Translations under genes and position numbers: made by a program | Notes under the pieces: generated by a model | What the model saw: the letters and a program-made list of their open reading frames with translations, nothing else | Databases searched by the model: none | What the model was told of the DNA's origin: nothing | Source: Pseudomonas sp. HOU2 | Lineage (GTDB): Bacteria; Pseudomonadota; Gammaproteobacteria; Pseudomonadales; Pseudomonadaceae | DNA length: 64,000 bases | Assembly (NCBI RefSeq): GCF_040729435.1 | Contig: NZ_CP160398.1 | Location: 3,658,001-3,722,000 of the forward strand | Direction of reading: 5' to 3' | Shown here: piece by piece, positions 17,047 through 24,087 of the stretch | Layout of the letters: every line of letters starts with the position of its first letter | Position numbering within the stretch: the first letter of the stretch is position 1

Positions 17047-17966
17047 CCTGGGCACCGGTGACGATGCGCTGGCCGGAGCAGGCCACGCAGTGGATGGGTG
17101 GACTGTCCGCCGCCAAGGATCTGGCCACGGGCGAGTTGGTCAGCACCGCCCAGCGGGTGGCAGGTCTGGAAGGTTTGGCCAGCACCAACCCGGGGCCGGT
17201 CGGCGATGCCGCGAAAGGCGCCATTGAAGCCGGTCGGGCGGCGCTGGCTGAACAGTTGGGCCAGGTGCCGGCGTGCCTGGTGGTGACGCCATTCCAGAGT
17301 GGTATCGGCCAGGGCACGGGCTACCAGCGTTTCCTGTCGGCGCCGAACGTTTTGGAACACCTGGCCAGAAAGTTGGAAGACGCGACCGACTCCGGGCGTC
17401 CGGCGGGGCCGCAATACGCGCTGTCGATTCTGTTCCTGGGCACGCGCCTGGAACAGTTGGCCAGTGGCCTGTCCCGATTCAACGCATTACTGCCGATTCC
17501 CGACCTGGTGCGCACGGAGCGGCGCGCCCAGCACCTGATGAAACTTGAGAGCGACAAGTGGGAGATCCCCGGCGCCGGCCCACTCCCGCGCTGGCAGACC
17601 CTGCCGCTGGAGCGCTGCACGGTGGTCAAGGCCGCGAAACAGTCCATGGCCGGCCAGTTGGCCGTGCTGGAGGGCTACGCCGCCGACAGTTCGCCGCTGG
17701 GCGATCTGGCAGCGCTGGCCGCTCGCAAGGTCGCCCAGCAACAGGGCCGAGATCAACAACTAGCCGACCTGAAAAACCTACTGGCCGAGGGCAATCCGGA
17801 TGTCAGCATCCGCGCACGTCTGATCGGCCCCGGCAACTCCAGCGAGCTGCGCCAGGAGCTGCTGAGCGGCGACGCACCGGGGCATGAGTGGGTGCAGTGC
17901 GCGGGAATGCTGCTGGTCGGCACCAAGGAAGGTCTGAGTTTTGTACAGGAATTGGTGGGGCTATGA
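17043..17966 (+). CDS. Uncharacterised phage tail-region protein
   Basis: A 307-residue soluble protein, MTWAPVTMRWPEQATQW onward, helical and alanine/leucine-rich, with no motif I recognise. It lies between the fibre-accessory gene and the baseplate genes and overlaps both neighbours by four bases, so it belongs to the late operon. Genes in this position in HP1-type phages are usually annotated hypothetical. A short C-terminal segment, HEWVQCAGMLLVGTKEGL, looks like a structured domain end. A baseplate-associated role is inferred from context only. Confidence 0.6.
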   Translation: MTWAPVTMRWPEQATQWMGGLSAAKDLATGELVSTAQRVAGLEGLASTNPGPVGDAAKGAIEAGRAALAEQLGQVPACLVVTPFQSGIGQGTGYQRFLSAPNVLEHLARKLEDATDSGRPAGPQYALSILFLGTRLEQLASGLSRFNALLPIPDLVRTERRAQHLMKLESDKWEIPGAGPLPRWQTLPLERCTVVKAAKQSMAGQLAVLEGYAADSSPLGDLAALAARKVAQQQGRDQQLADLKNLLAEGNPDVSIRARLIGPGNSSELRQELLSGDAPGHEWVQCAGMLLVGTKEGLSFVQELVGL

Positions 17967-18508
17967 CGCTGTTACTCGACGGGCAAAAAGTCCAAGGGAA
18001 AAACCTCAAGGTCACCGGCAATCTGCGCATCGAAAGCGGCGACATGTCGGGGCAGACCAGCAACACCGACAAGGCCCACAAGGGCTTCAAGCCCAAGACG
18101 CTGGCCGTTTCGCTGATGATTCCCTTTGTTGATCGGGTGCAACTGACTGACTTGATGCGCCTGGCCGAAGCCACGGCGAGCGGCGGGGAGTTGCATCTGT
18201 ACCGCGTCGTGAACGATACCGCCGAGGCCTTCGGCGTGCGCCAGGTGGAGTTCTCCGAAGGCGTCAGCGCCCGGGAGGCGGACAACCTGAAAGCCTGGCT
18301 GGTGCAATTCACCCTCAGCGAGCGCGAATCGAACCCGGAAAAGGTCGAGGGTCGACGCGCTGGCAACAAGGTCGACGCCCAGAGCGCCCCGGGCAACGCG
18401 GTGGGCGAAGGTGGGGGCGGCTCAGGTTCGAGCGACAACCCGGAACTGAGCGGCTTTGAAAAGGTGCTGGGCCGCGTGGATAAGTGGCTGGGGAGTGAGC
18501 AGACGTGA
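17963..18508 (+). CDS. Baseplate/tail protein, GpU-like
   Basis: The ATG at 17963 gives 181 residues. The first 130 residues are beta-rich (MTLLLDGQKVQGKNLKVTG), with VSLMIPFVDRVQLTDLMRLA, similar in plan to GpU-type baseplate proteins. A glycine/serine linker (GEGGGGSGSS) leads to a short helical C-terminus, FEKVLGRVDKWLG. It precedes the late-control-D gene, as U precedes D in P2. The assignment is from position and fold impression. Confidence 0.6.
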   Translation: MTLLLDGQKVQGKNLKVTGNLRIESGDMSGQTSNTDKAHKGFKPKTLAVSLMIPFVDRVQLTDLMRLAEATASGGELHLYRVVNDTAEAFGVRQVEFSEGVSAREADNLKAWLVQFTLSERESNPEKVEGRRAGNKVDAQSAPGNAVGEGGGGSGSSDNPELSGFEKVLGRVDKWLGSEQT

Positions 18509-19209
18509 AACTGCACAAGGTTCTGTCGATCAATGGCGCGCCTGTTTGCCTGGTCAAGGAAGACGTTCGGCTGGACGCCACCAGTCCAGGGCGGGCGAAC
18601 TTCACCGTTCAGTCTGCTGAGCCGCTGAAAGGCTTGGTGACGCTGGATATCGGCTACAACGACCGCACGCTGCAGCGCCACTTCATCGGCTACGTCGAGC
18701 GTTGCACCGCCGCCAATGCCAAAGAGCAGGTGCTGTTCTGCCGTGAGCTGGCTGCTGTGCTGGCCAACCCGTTGCCGTTGAACCTGCGTCATGTCGATCT
18801 ACGCGCTGTGCTGGCTGCCATCAGCGAGCAGACGGGCCTGCGATTTCGCGTTCCCGATCGGCCTTACGCCGGCGTGAAGGCACCGTACTTCTACAGCCTT
18901 GCTGCCGGATACCAGGCCATGGATAGCCTGGCCCGAGTATTCAGTATTCCCGACTTCACCTGGCACCAGCTGGGCAACGGCGAAGTGTTCGCGGGCAGCT
19001 GGGCCGACAGTTTTTTTGGCGCCCGGGCGGCGCTGCAGATCCCCACGGAGCTGTTCGACGGCTACCAGGGCAACCAGAGCGCAATGGTGGCGGCCCTTCC
19101 TGGCCTGCGACCGGGTGCAACGATCAACGCCGGCGAACGTGTCACCAGTGTGGCACTCGCCAATGACCAGATGGCAATCCGATGGAAGACGCAATCCGCC
19201 GCGCTGTAG
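18505..19209 (+). CDS. Late control D-like baseplate hub protein
   Basis: A 234-residue protein from a GTG start, MKLHKVLSINGAPVCLVKED, with LDIGYNDRTLQRHFIGYVERC and a LRAVLAAISEQTGLRF segment typical of gpD/gp27-type hubs. It is shorter than P2 gpD (387), consistent with the hub and spike being differently divided in HP1-type phages. It overlaps the spike gene by 28 bases, an unusually long overlap. Confidence 0.75.
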   Translation: MKLHKVLSINGAPVCLVKEDVRLDATSPGRANFTVQSAEPLKGLVTLDIGYNDRTLQRHFIGYVERCTAANAKEQVLFCRELAAVLANPLPLNLRHVDLRAVLAAISEQTGLRFRVPDRPYAGVKAPYFYSLAAGYQAMDSLARVFSIPDFTWHQLGNGEVFAGSWADSFFGARAALQIPTELFDGYQGNQSAMVAALPGLRPGATINAGERVTSVALANDQMAIRWKTQSAAL

Positions 19210-20153
19210 AGCGCCAATTTCCCGAACTCACCGGTGGTTACCACCTGCCACGCTTCGCCCGCGTCATCGCCGTGGCCGATGCCCCGGCGGATGCCGGGAT
19301 CTGCGACGACTTCCGTCCGCGCTACGCGGTCGACATTGAAGTCCTGGGCGCCGATGACGCGCCAGATCCGGGCATGCCGCCGTTGACCGGCGTGCCGTTG
19401 CCACTGCCCACCGGCGGCGAGGAAATGGGCATTTACGCCTTTCCGGAGGAAGGCACGCGGGTGGTGGTGTGTTTCGCATACGGTCTGCCGAACAAGCCCT
19501 ACATTCAATCGATCTTGCCGCACGGCCTGAGCATGCCCAAGGTGCCGAAAGGCGACCAGGTATGGCAGCACAGCGGCGCCGCCCAACAGCGTGTCGACGC
19601 TGACGGTAACTGGCTACGCCAGACAGACGGAAAGATCCGGGATCAGGCGATCGAGCGTGAGGTTGAAGCCCTGGACAATCGCGAGCAGTTCCAGAGCCAC
19701 ACACGGGCGGTTGATGATCACTCAACCGAATCTGTCGGTGGTGTGAAGACGATCGAGGCGCTGGGCGCGCTCAAGCTGCTGTCAGGAGGATCCGCGAGCC
19801 TGGCGGCGGTGGATGATCTGCACCAGGCGACCGGCCGGGATCTGAACCTGATAGTGGGGCAGAAGCACAACGCCACGGTAGGCGGTGATATGCAGGAGCG
19901 GATCGAGGGTTTGCGCCAAAGCATTTCCAGCAAAGGGCAGCGTCTGCAGGCGCCGAAAAACTGGATCGGCTCGGAAAGTGTGAATTTGTTTCAAGTGGTC
20001 AGCGAAGTGCTCGATCTGTTGGAACAGATGAATGCGCAGATTGCAGCGCACAAGCACGGTGCAACGCCGGCTCCCGATAACGCAGGAGCATTCACTGCAA
20101 ACGCGGCTAGCGCGAAGGGACGCTCAGCACAGCTGAAACCGATCATCGGGTAG
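19182..20153 (+). CDS. Baseplate spike protein (gpV/VgrG-like)
   Basis: A 323-residue protein. Residues 1-130 look like the OB-fold attachment domain, with GGEEMGIYAFPEEGTRVVVCF and GLPNKPYIQSILP, the pattern seen in gp5/VgrG N-termini. Residues 150-265 are a repetitive beta-helical segment, and the end is an alanine-rich tail after HKHGATPAPDN. It is the last late gene; no gene follows for about 280 bases. Confidence 0.8.
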   Translation: MEDAIRRAVERQFPELTGGYHLPRFARVIAVADAPADAGICDDFRPRYAVDIEVLGADDAPDPGMPPLTGVPLPLPTGGEEMGIYAFPEEGTRVVVCFAYGLPNKPYIQSILPHGLSMPKVPKGDQVWQHSGAAQQRVDADGNWLRQTDGKIRDQAIEREVEALDNREQFQSHTRAVDDHSTESVGGVKTIEALGALKLLSGGSASLAAVDDLHQATGRDLNLIVGQKHNATVGGDMQERIEGLRQSISSKGQRLQAPKNWIGSESVNLFQVVSEVLDLLEQMNAQIAAHKHGATPAPDNAGAFTANAASAKGRSAQLKPIIG

Positions 20154-20167
20154 GTCTCTGCATACAT

Positions 20168-20183
20168 CTGGATATATATACAG
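20168..20183. promoter_or_regulatory. LexA-like SOS box
   Basis: CTGGATATATATACAG differs from the E. coli-type consensus CTGTATATATATACAG at one position. It lies 15 bases after the spike stop. Downstream is no convincing ORF, only a terminator at about 20348, so the box may drive a short RNA or may not be used. Confidence 0.5.
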
Positions 20184-20347
20184 AATTTAACCCTTTTTTA
20201 GCGCTGACAATGTTGCGTGATACGCAGTGCTAAGCAATACTGCACTCGCACCCGAAAGGGGGTTATCGGCGCTGGAACGAGTGTTCACGACGATAAGCTC
20301 AAGGCCTGGCTGGGTAGGTTTGACATCATTCAGTCAAGGTATGAGTA

Positions 20348-20376
20348 GGGCGCCTCCGGGGCGCTTTTGTTGTTTT
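20348..20376 (+). terminator. Rho-independent terminator after the phage late operon
   Basis: GCGCC and GGCGC arms around a short loop are followed by TTTTGTTGTTTTTT. It separates the late operon from the Panacea gene. Confidence 0.8.
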
Positions 20377-20436
20377 TTGGGTGAGAGTCACTATCTGTAG
20401 AAGAGTGCCCCATCCTTGTACATGGAGGAAGACGAC

Positions 20437-20934
20437 GTGTTCAGTGCTAAATCGATTGCTAATTACTTCCTGGAACTGGCCAAAGCCAGCGGGCAGCCTA
20501 TTAGCCCGATGAAGCTGCAGAAGCTGGTCTATTACGCGCATGGATGGTACGCGGGATACACCGATCGTCCACTAATCAACGAGGCGGTGGAGGCTTGGCA
20601 GTATGGCCCCGTGATTCCATCCCTTTACCACGAATTTAAGCGTTTCGGATCGGGGACGATCGAGGGTAAGGCTTTCGAATATGACGCTTTAGGTGTCCGT
20701 GAAGCATCGCCGCCTGCGGATCCGGATATCCGAACTTTTCTCCAGAACGTGTTTAACAGCTACGGCCAGTACTCGGGTATTCGTTTGTCTGAAATGACCC
20801 ACGCTACTGGTACACCGTGGGACACCACCTGGAGTGAATGCAAGGGTATGCGGGGCGTCGATATACCGTTCCCTAAAATTGCCTCGTACTTCAAGGAAGC
20901 GGTGCAAAAAACACAACAGGCGGCTCAAGCTTGA
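20437..20934 (+). CDS. Panacea-domain (SocA/GepA-like) protein, candidate antitoxin
   Basis: The GTG at 20437 is chosen because GGAGGA at 20424-20429 sits seven bases before it; the longer TTG/ATG starts place that site inside the gene. The 165-residue product begins MFSAKSIANYFLELAKASG and carries MKLQKLVYYAHGW (about 25-37) and EAWQYGPVIPSLYHEFK (about 52-68), the hallmark motifs of the Panacea (DUF4065) family. Panacea proteins include the SocA proteolytic adaptor and antitoxins that neutralise unrelated toxins, often in prophages. The following gene overlaps by four bases and encodes a small membrane protein, so a toxin-antitoxin pair is the simplest reading. Base composition is lower in GC than the phage genes. 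Confidence 0.85.
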   Translation: MFSAKSIANYFLELAKASGQPISPMKLQKLVYYAHGWYAGYTDRPLINEAVEAWQYGPVIPSLYHEFKRFGSGTIEGKAFEYDALGVREASPPADPDIRTFLQNVFNSYGQYSGIRLSEMTHATGTPWDTTWSECKGMRGVDIPFPKIASYFKEAVQKTQQAAQA

Positions 20935-21302
20935 ATTCGGATGAAGCGACGCCGGATACGCGGAAGCTTGGATCCCTTCAAATTGATCCGAATGCTGAAC
21001 CCGCTTCGCGACAGACTACCGGTTCGGGGAATGACGAAAACGCTTTTTTTGCCAACGGTAAAGAGCACTTTCAGCTTCAGCACAACCAGCAGAATCTGGG
21101 GTGGTTGGGTAAGTTTTGGGGAGCAACCAATACAGCAGCCCCAACGAACATTGCGGGTTTTGTTATCGGTATTTCCGCTTTGTTGATCGTGGGGAGTTTT
21201 GGTATCACAGAATCACCCGAGCTAAGCGAAGCAAGAAAATGGCTGTACGGGCTAACCACCTCGGCGCTGGGGTTCGTGTTTGGTTCCGCGACTAAAAAGT
21301 AA
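20931..21302 (+). CDS. Small two-helix membrane protein, candidate toxin partner of Panacea
   Basis: A 123-residue frame from TTG at 20931; no ATG or GTG is available upstream of the conserved part. Residues 1-70 are polar and probably disordered, then two hydrophobic helices follow at about 73-91 (NIAGFVIGISALLIVGSFG) and 104-121. The short charged C-terminus ends TKK. I know no family for it. The tight overlap with the Panacea gene and a shared terminator at 21317 indicate a two-gene operon. Membrane-acting partners are known for some Panacea systems, so a membrane toxin is plausible; a membrane anchor or phage-exclusion protein would also fit. Confidence 0.65.
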   Translation: MNSDEATPDTRKLGSLQIDPNAEPASRQTTGSGNDENAFFANGKEHFQLQHNQQNLGWLGKFWGATNTAAPTNIAGFVIGISALLIVGSFGITESPELSEARKWLYGLTTSALGFVFGSATKK

Positions 21303-21316
21303 TGACGTACGAACTA

Positions 21317-21343
21317 AAAGGCCCACGTTGTGGGCTTTTTTTT
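21317..21343 (+). terminator. Rho-independent terminator of the Panacea operon
   Basis: GCCCAC and GTGGGC arms around GTT are followed by eight T residues. On the reverse strand the A-run before the stem also gives a U-tract, so it can serve the leftward genes from 21914 as well. Confidence 0.88.
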
Positions 21344-21356
21344 GCCTAGGCTTGGC

Positions 21357-21653
21357 CTACCCCTCTCGGCACCACCAAGACTGTGCATAAGCACAGCCGT
21401 CGATGTATTCGATTCCACTCAATACGAAACCAGTTACAGCCATCCCCGCCAGTGTTGCGTCAAGCAAAGGAGGCAGAGGGTCGGGGTCTAGCGGCATTCC
21501 CACGTCAACACGGGCAACGTTGGCCGCCCGGCCTAATTCGTGGCAAACAGTAGAGTTGACCATGACATTGCCGCGGATCGCCGGATAGCGGCGCCGCTCC
21601 TGTGGTTCGAGCGCGATACCACGCAAACGCATAGGAGTGACCAGTACACGCAT
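21357..21653 (-). CDS. Uncharacterised 98-residue protein, second gene of an SOS-box operon
   Basis: MRVLVTPMRLRGIALEPQE onward. A basic N-terminal part with RRRYPAIRGN is followed by a hydrophobic stretch (TLAGMAVTGFVLSGIEYI) and a C-terminal CAYAQSWWC. I recognise no domain. It starts nine bases after the stop of the gene at 21914-21663 and ends at the 21317 terminator, so the two form one leftward transcription unit. Function unknown. Confidence 0.6.
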   Translation of the reverse strand: MRVLVTPMRLRGIALEPQERRRYPAIRGNVMVNSTVCHELGRAANVARVDVGMPLDPDPLPPLLDATLAGMAVTGFVLSGIEYIDGCAYAQSWWCREG

Positions 21654-21662
21654 ACTGCCCCC

Positions 21663-21914
21663 CTACTCTTCAGCTTTGAGATCGAGTAGTGATTCGACCG
21701 CGTAGGCCAGCGCCGAATCAGCCAACTCCAGAAAGTCACTTAGGCCGTCAGCATCAATCACTCGGCCTTGATGTAGCGCGTGGGCTTGTCGGAGCAATGC
21801 TTTGTGATGGGCACCGGGCATTGCAAGCAACGCCACTTCATCGCGCAACATGACCTGCCATTGCGCTATAGCAGAGGAATTCGCGTTTACGGCTCCCACA
21901 GACTCTCTTTTCAT
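21663..21914 (-). CDS. Uncharacterised 83-residue protein, first gene of an SOS-box operon
   Basis: The ATG at 21914 (MKRESVGAVNANSSAIAQW) is preferred over the longer frame, because the LexA-like box at 21939-21954 would otherwise be almost inside the gene. The product is helical and acidic at its end (LLDLKAEE), with no recognised domain. GAGAGGG just upstream is a possible ribosome site. The promoter position suggests induction by DNA damage. Confidence 0.6.
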   Translation of the reverse strand: MKRESVGAVNANSSAIAQWQVMLRDEVALLAMPGAHHKALLRQAHALHQGRVIDADGLSDFLELADSALAYAVESLLDLKAEE

Positions 21915-21938
21915 CGGATGTGCCCACCCTCTCAATTA

Positions 21939-21954
21939 CTGTATATCCGAACAG
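21939..21954. promoter_or_regulatory. LexA (SOS) box before the leftward small-gene pair
   Basis: CTGTATATCCGAACAG fits CTGT-N8-ACAG exactly and is flanked by further symmetric bases (TA...TA). It ends 25 bases upstream of the ATG at 21914, where it would cover the promoter. Confidence 0.75.
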
Positions 21955-22445
21955 TATATCGACGGACTTGTACCCCTACATCACCAAGGCGACTGACGGC
22001 ATCAGCACCCTGATGCCCATCGCTGTGCTGCCTTGGGAAAATCTCGGCGCCGCGAAAAAAACAGATGAAAAAGCACTTATCCCCCTCCCGCCGACGGGCC
22101 TTGCGTCATTTTTTTGTGCAAAACCTGAAGCGGTGCAAACGAGCCTGCAAGACAAGCCGCCTGGGGGCTGTGGGGGGCGGGTGTTATTTGCACGCGATGC
22201 AAACTTTTGAAAAAAAATGAAGCTGAGTTGCAAACCCTGGCGAGGTGAGCGGGATGGGTAGGCGATCCTGAAAACCCCGGCCTGTAAGGGGGACGGTCAG
22301 AAAAATAGCCGCTTGAGCAATTTTCAAATTCTTTACGCATCGAATTTGAGGGGTGTGCGAACTCAGTGTTCGACGGTGAGAATCAGGCGTCAGCCCAAGG
22401 GCGCTAAGGGTTTAAGACCAAGTCGAGTTTTTCACAACCTTTCAG
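21955..22445. other. Intergenic stretch without a supported gene
   Basis: About 490 bases with a G-rich segment near 22165. Overlapping open frames exist on both strands, but their composition (repeated Pro, Arg, Ser) and missing ribosome sites do not support coding. No tRNA, clear terminator or repeat is seen. Confidence 0.5.
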
Positions 22446-22535
22446 CTACCAATACAACGACATAATCCAAGCGACTAATGCGGCCCACGTGATGGTCATC
22501 GCGATGGCAAAGGCAACGATCTGATAGTTACTCAC
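22446..22535 (-). CDS. Possible 29-residue membrane peptide
   Basis: From a GTG at 22535 the frame reads VSNYQIVAFAIAMTITW and continues AALVAWIMSLYW, a single hydrophobic helix flanked by polar ends. It begins nine bases after the response-regulator stop. The ribosome site is weak (TAGGTT). It resembles small membrane peptides in general but no known family. Confidence 0.25.
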   Translation of the reverse strand: MSNYQIVAFAIAMTITWAALVAWIMSLYW

Positions 22536-22543
22536 GGTTGAAC

Positions 22544-22966
22544 CTACGATTCCGCGGTCGTGCATGTCGAACCATGACCAGGCTGCAGTAGGGCACTTAC
22601 GGAGTTCACAAAGTCGTCCATCGACCATGGCTTGTGAAGATAAATAGTCCCCGATGGCACGGTTGCTGGTTCGATCAAATATCCCGACGTCAGGATTGTG
22701 GCGATCGCGGGCCAACGGGTCTTGGCTAGCTCGATAAACTCCGCGCCTTGAATTTGCCCAGGCAACCCGTGATCAACTATTGCGAGGGAGCATTCCCCTC
22801 GGTGCTCGAGTAGGTAGGTCAGCGCGTCGTCGGCTGTCCCAAACTCTATAACGTCGGCGGCGATATCGGCCAAGATGTCCGCCATAAGTCCGCGAAGGGT
22901 AGGGTCATCCTCAACAACGATGACCAGCCCCTCGATCGGCAGCAAACCCTCCCAATTCACATTCAC
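22544..22966 (-). CDS. Orphan single-domain response regulator
   Basis: A 140-residue receiver domain without an output domain. The acidic pocket is Glu19/Asp20/Asp21 (VVEDD), the phosphoacceptor is Asp65 (AIVDHGLP), the switch Thr93 is in ILTSGY and Lys112 in LHKPW. No histidine kinase is encoded nearby, so phosphorylation must come from elsewhere. Such CheY-like proteins act by protein contact. It lies in the accessory block between the phage and tRNA-Thr and may be cargo of the element. Confidence 0.85.
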   Translation of the reverse strand: MNVNWEGLLPIEGLVIVVEDDPTLRGLMADILADIAADVIEFGTADDALTYLLEHRGECSLAIVDHGLPGQIQGAEFIELAKTRWPAIATILTSGYLIEPATVPSGTIYLHKPWSMDDFVNSVSALLQPGHGSTCTTAES

Positions 22967-23013
22967 CAGGCGCTTCCTTAATCGTCAGAATTTCACTGTA
23001 TCGAAAGGACAGC

Positions 23014-23418
23014 TTAGGACGTTTGTCGTTCGAGGGTCATACCTATTTTGTGATCTGTACCGCCTTCCATTTTGCCCCCGCTCATCATGTCCTCGACTTC
23101 CGCTGCATTCAGCAGGCGACGGTGTTCTGCTTTAACGTGCGAGTGCAGCAAGTCTGTGAGTAACTTGCTCAGGTGCTGAGCCGTTTCTTCGCTCAATTTC
23201 TTGACTGTCCCTGTGCGAGCTGAGGGGCGGCAGATTCCACCTGCTGAAACTCCTACTGAGTCAAGCAGGCCGCAAACGTACCCGTCTAGAAACTCTCTTT
23301 TGGTGAGTAACACTTTGCTTTCGGGTGCTTCCTGATAATCCCAGTCTAGCCGCCAGTAACGGCCTTCCTTCACTACATCGATCTTTGGTAGGGCTGGCTC
23401 TTTGGTGAGGCGAATCAT
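23014..23418 (-). CDS. Uncharacterised 134-residue protein
   Basis: The ATG at 23418 is preceded by GGGAATT at a fitting distance and gives MIRLTKEPALPKIDVVKEGRYWRLDW at the start (split here: first 20 residues then YWRLDW). The mid-section KREFLDGYVCGLLDSVGVS and helix SEETAQHLSKLLTDLLHSHV suggest a small alpha/beta protein. I recognise no family. The AT-rich repeat array begins 100 bases upstream and may hold its control region. Confidence 0.6.
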   Translation of the reverse strand: MIRLTKEPALPKIDVVKEGRYWRLDWDYQEAPESKVLLTKREFLDGYVCGLLDSVGVSAGGICRPSARTGTVKKLSEETAQHLSKLLTDLLHSHVKAEHRRLLNAAEVEDMMSGGKMEGGTDHKIGMTLERQTS

Positions 23419-23517
23419 ATGGAATTCCCGGCATTTTGAGATATCAAGACGCGAGTCTAAACGGCGCACAGGAGTACGTCTGTAGATGAGATTTGTTCTC
23501 GGGAATGGGGAGGGCTT

Positions 23518-23808
23518 TTCAAAAAGAGTAATAAAGGTAATACGGCGGGAAAAACGCGCTGGACGCCCCGGTTTTACTGGGGTTCCGATATCACATGGAA
23601 AAGTAATATGAAGTGATATGAAAAGTGATATTTCGGCCAAACCCCCGGTTTCATTGGGTTTGGTGATTTTGAAATATCACCTTATAAAAGAGTAATACGA
23701 TTACTTCTATATCACTCAAATATCACCTTTTTAGAAACCGCTGAGGGCCTTACAGGACGTGGCTTGCAGCGAATTTTCGGAAGGCATATCACCTTTATTA
23801 CTCTTTTT
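23518..23808. repeat. AT-rich array of ATATCAC/GTGATAT and GAGTAATA repeats
   Basis: Seven copies of the 7-mer ATATCAC (or its complement) lie at 23588, 23613, 23625, 23674, 23709, 23720 and 23786. AAAAAGAGTAATAAAGGT occurs at about 23520-23537 and inverted at about 23791-23808, with a third partial copy near 23686. An imperfect 20-base direct repeat starting CCCCGGTTT is at 23568 and 23644, each able to form a hairpin. No ORF is convincing here. The layout resembles iterons, operator arrays or integrase arm sites. Confidence 0.8.
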
Positions 23809-23940
23809 TCGCGGGGTCACAAATTTTAGGCGCGACCTTCAGAAACGGCCGGGCGCTGGACTCGCTGAATGTGTGAGTCGAAGACCATCTGCATGCCTGG
23901 CTGCGTACTCGAAAGATCCGCGTAGGGAATCGATCAGGAC

Positions 23941-23964
23941 GCTTGTTACGTGGCTTGTTACGTG
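23941..23964 (+). repeat. Perfect tandem 12-base repeat near tRNA-Thr
   Basis: GCTTGTTACGTG occurs twice in direct succession (23941-23952, 23953-23964), 48 bases from the 3' end of tRNA-Thr. Short direct repeats beside an attachment site are typical of integrase arm-type sites; this role is inferred. Confidence 0.7.
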
Positions 23965-23971
23965 TAGCGCA

Positions 23972-24009
23972 AAAACAAAGGGCCTGCATCGCTGCAAGCC
24001 CTTGTTTTG
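23972..24009 (-). terminator. Terminator of tRNA-Thr
   Basis: A near-perfect stem of about 16 pairs (AAAACAA...GGGC...TGCA arms) directly follows the tRNA 3' end on the minus strand, and its outer arm supplies the U-rich tail. Confidence 0.8.
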
Positions 24010-24011
24010 TA

Positions 24012-24087
<76 letters not shown>

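Noticed and set aside
1..20153. R-type tailocin (pyocin) instead of a phage
   Set aside because: Portal, both terminase subunits, scaffold, capsid and head completion genes are present, so this is a head-bearing phage.
21976..22233. 85-codon leftward frame in the accessory intergenic region
   Set aside because: No ribosome site, mixed Pro/Arg/Ser composition and an overlapping equally open frame on the other strand.
23518..23808. CRISPR array
   Set aside because: Repeats are short, occur in both orientations, have irregular spacing, and no cas genes are present.
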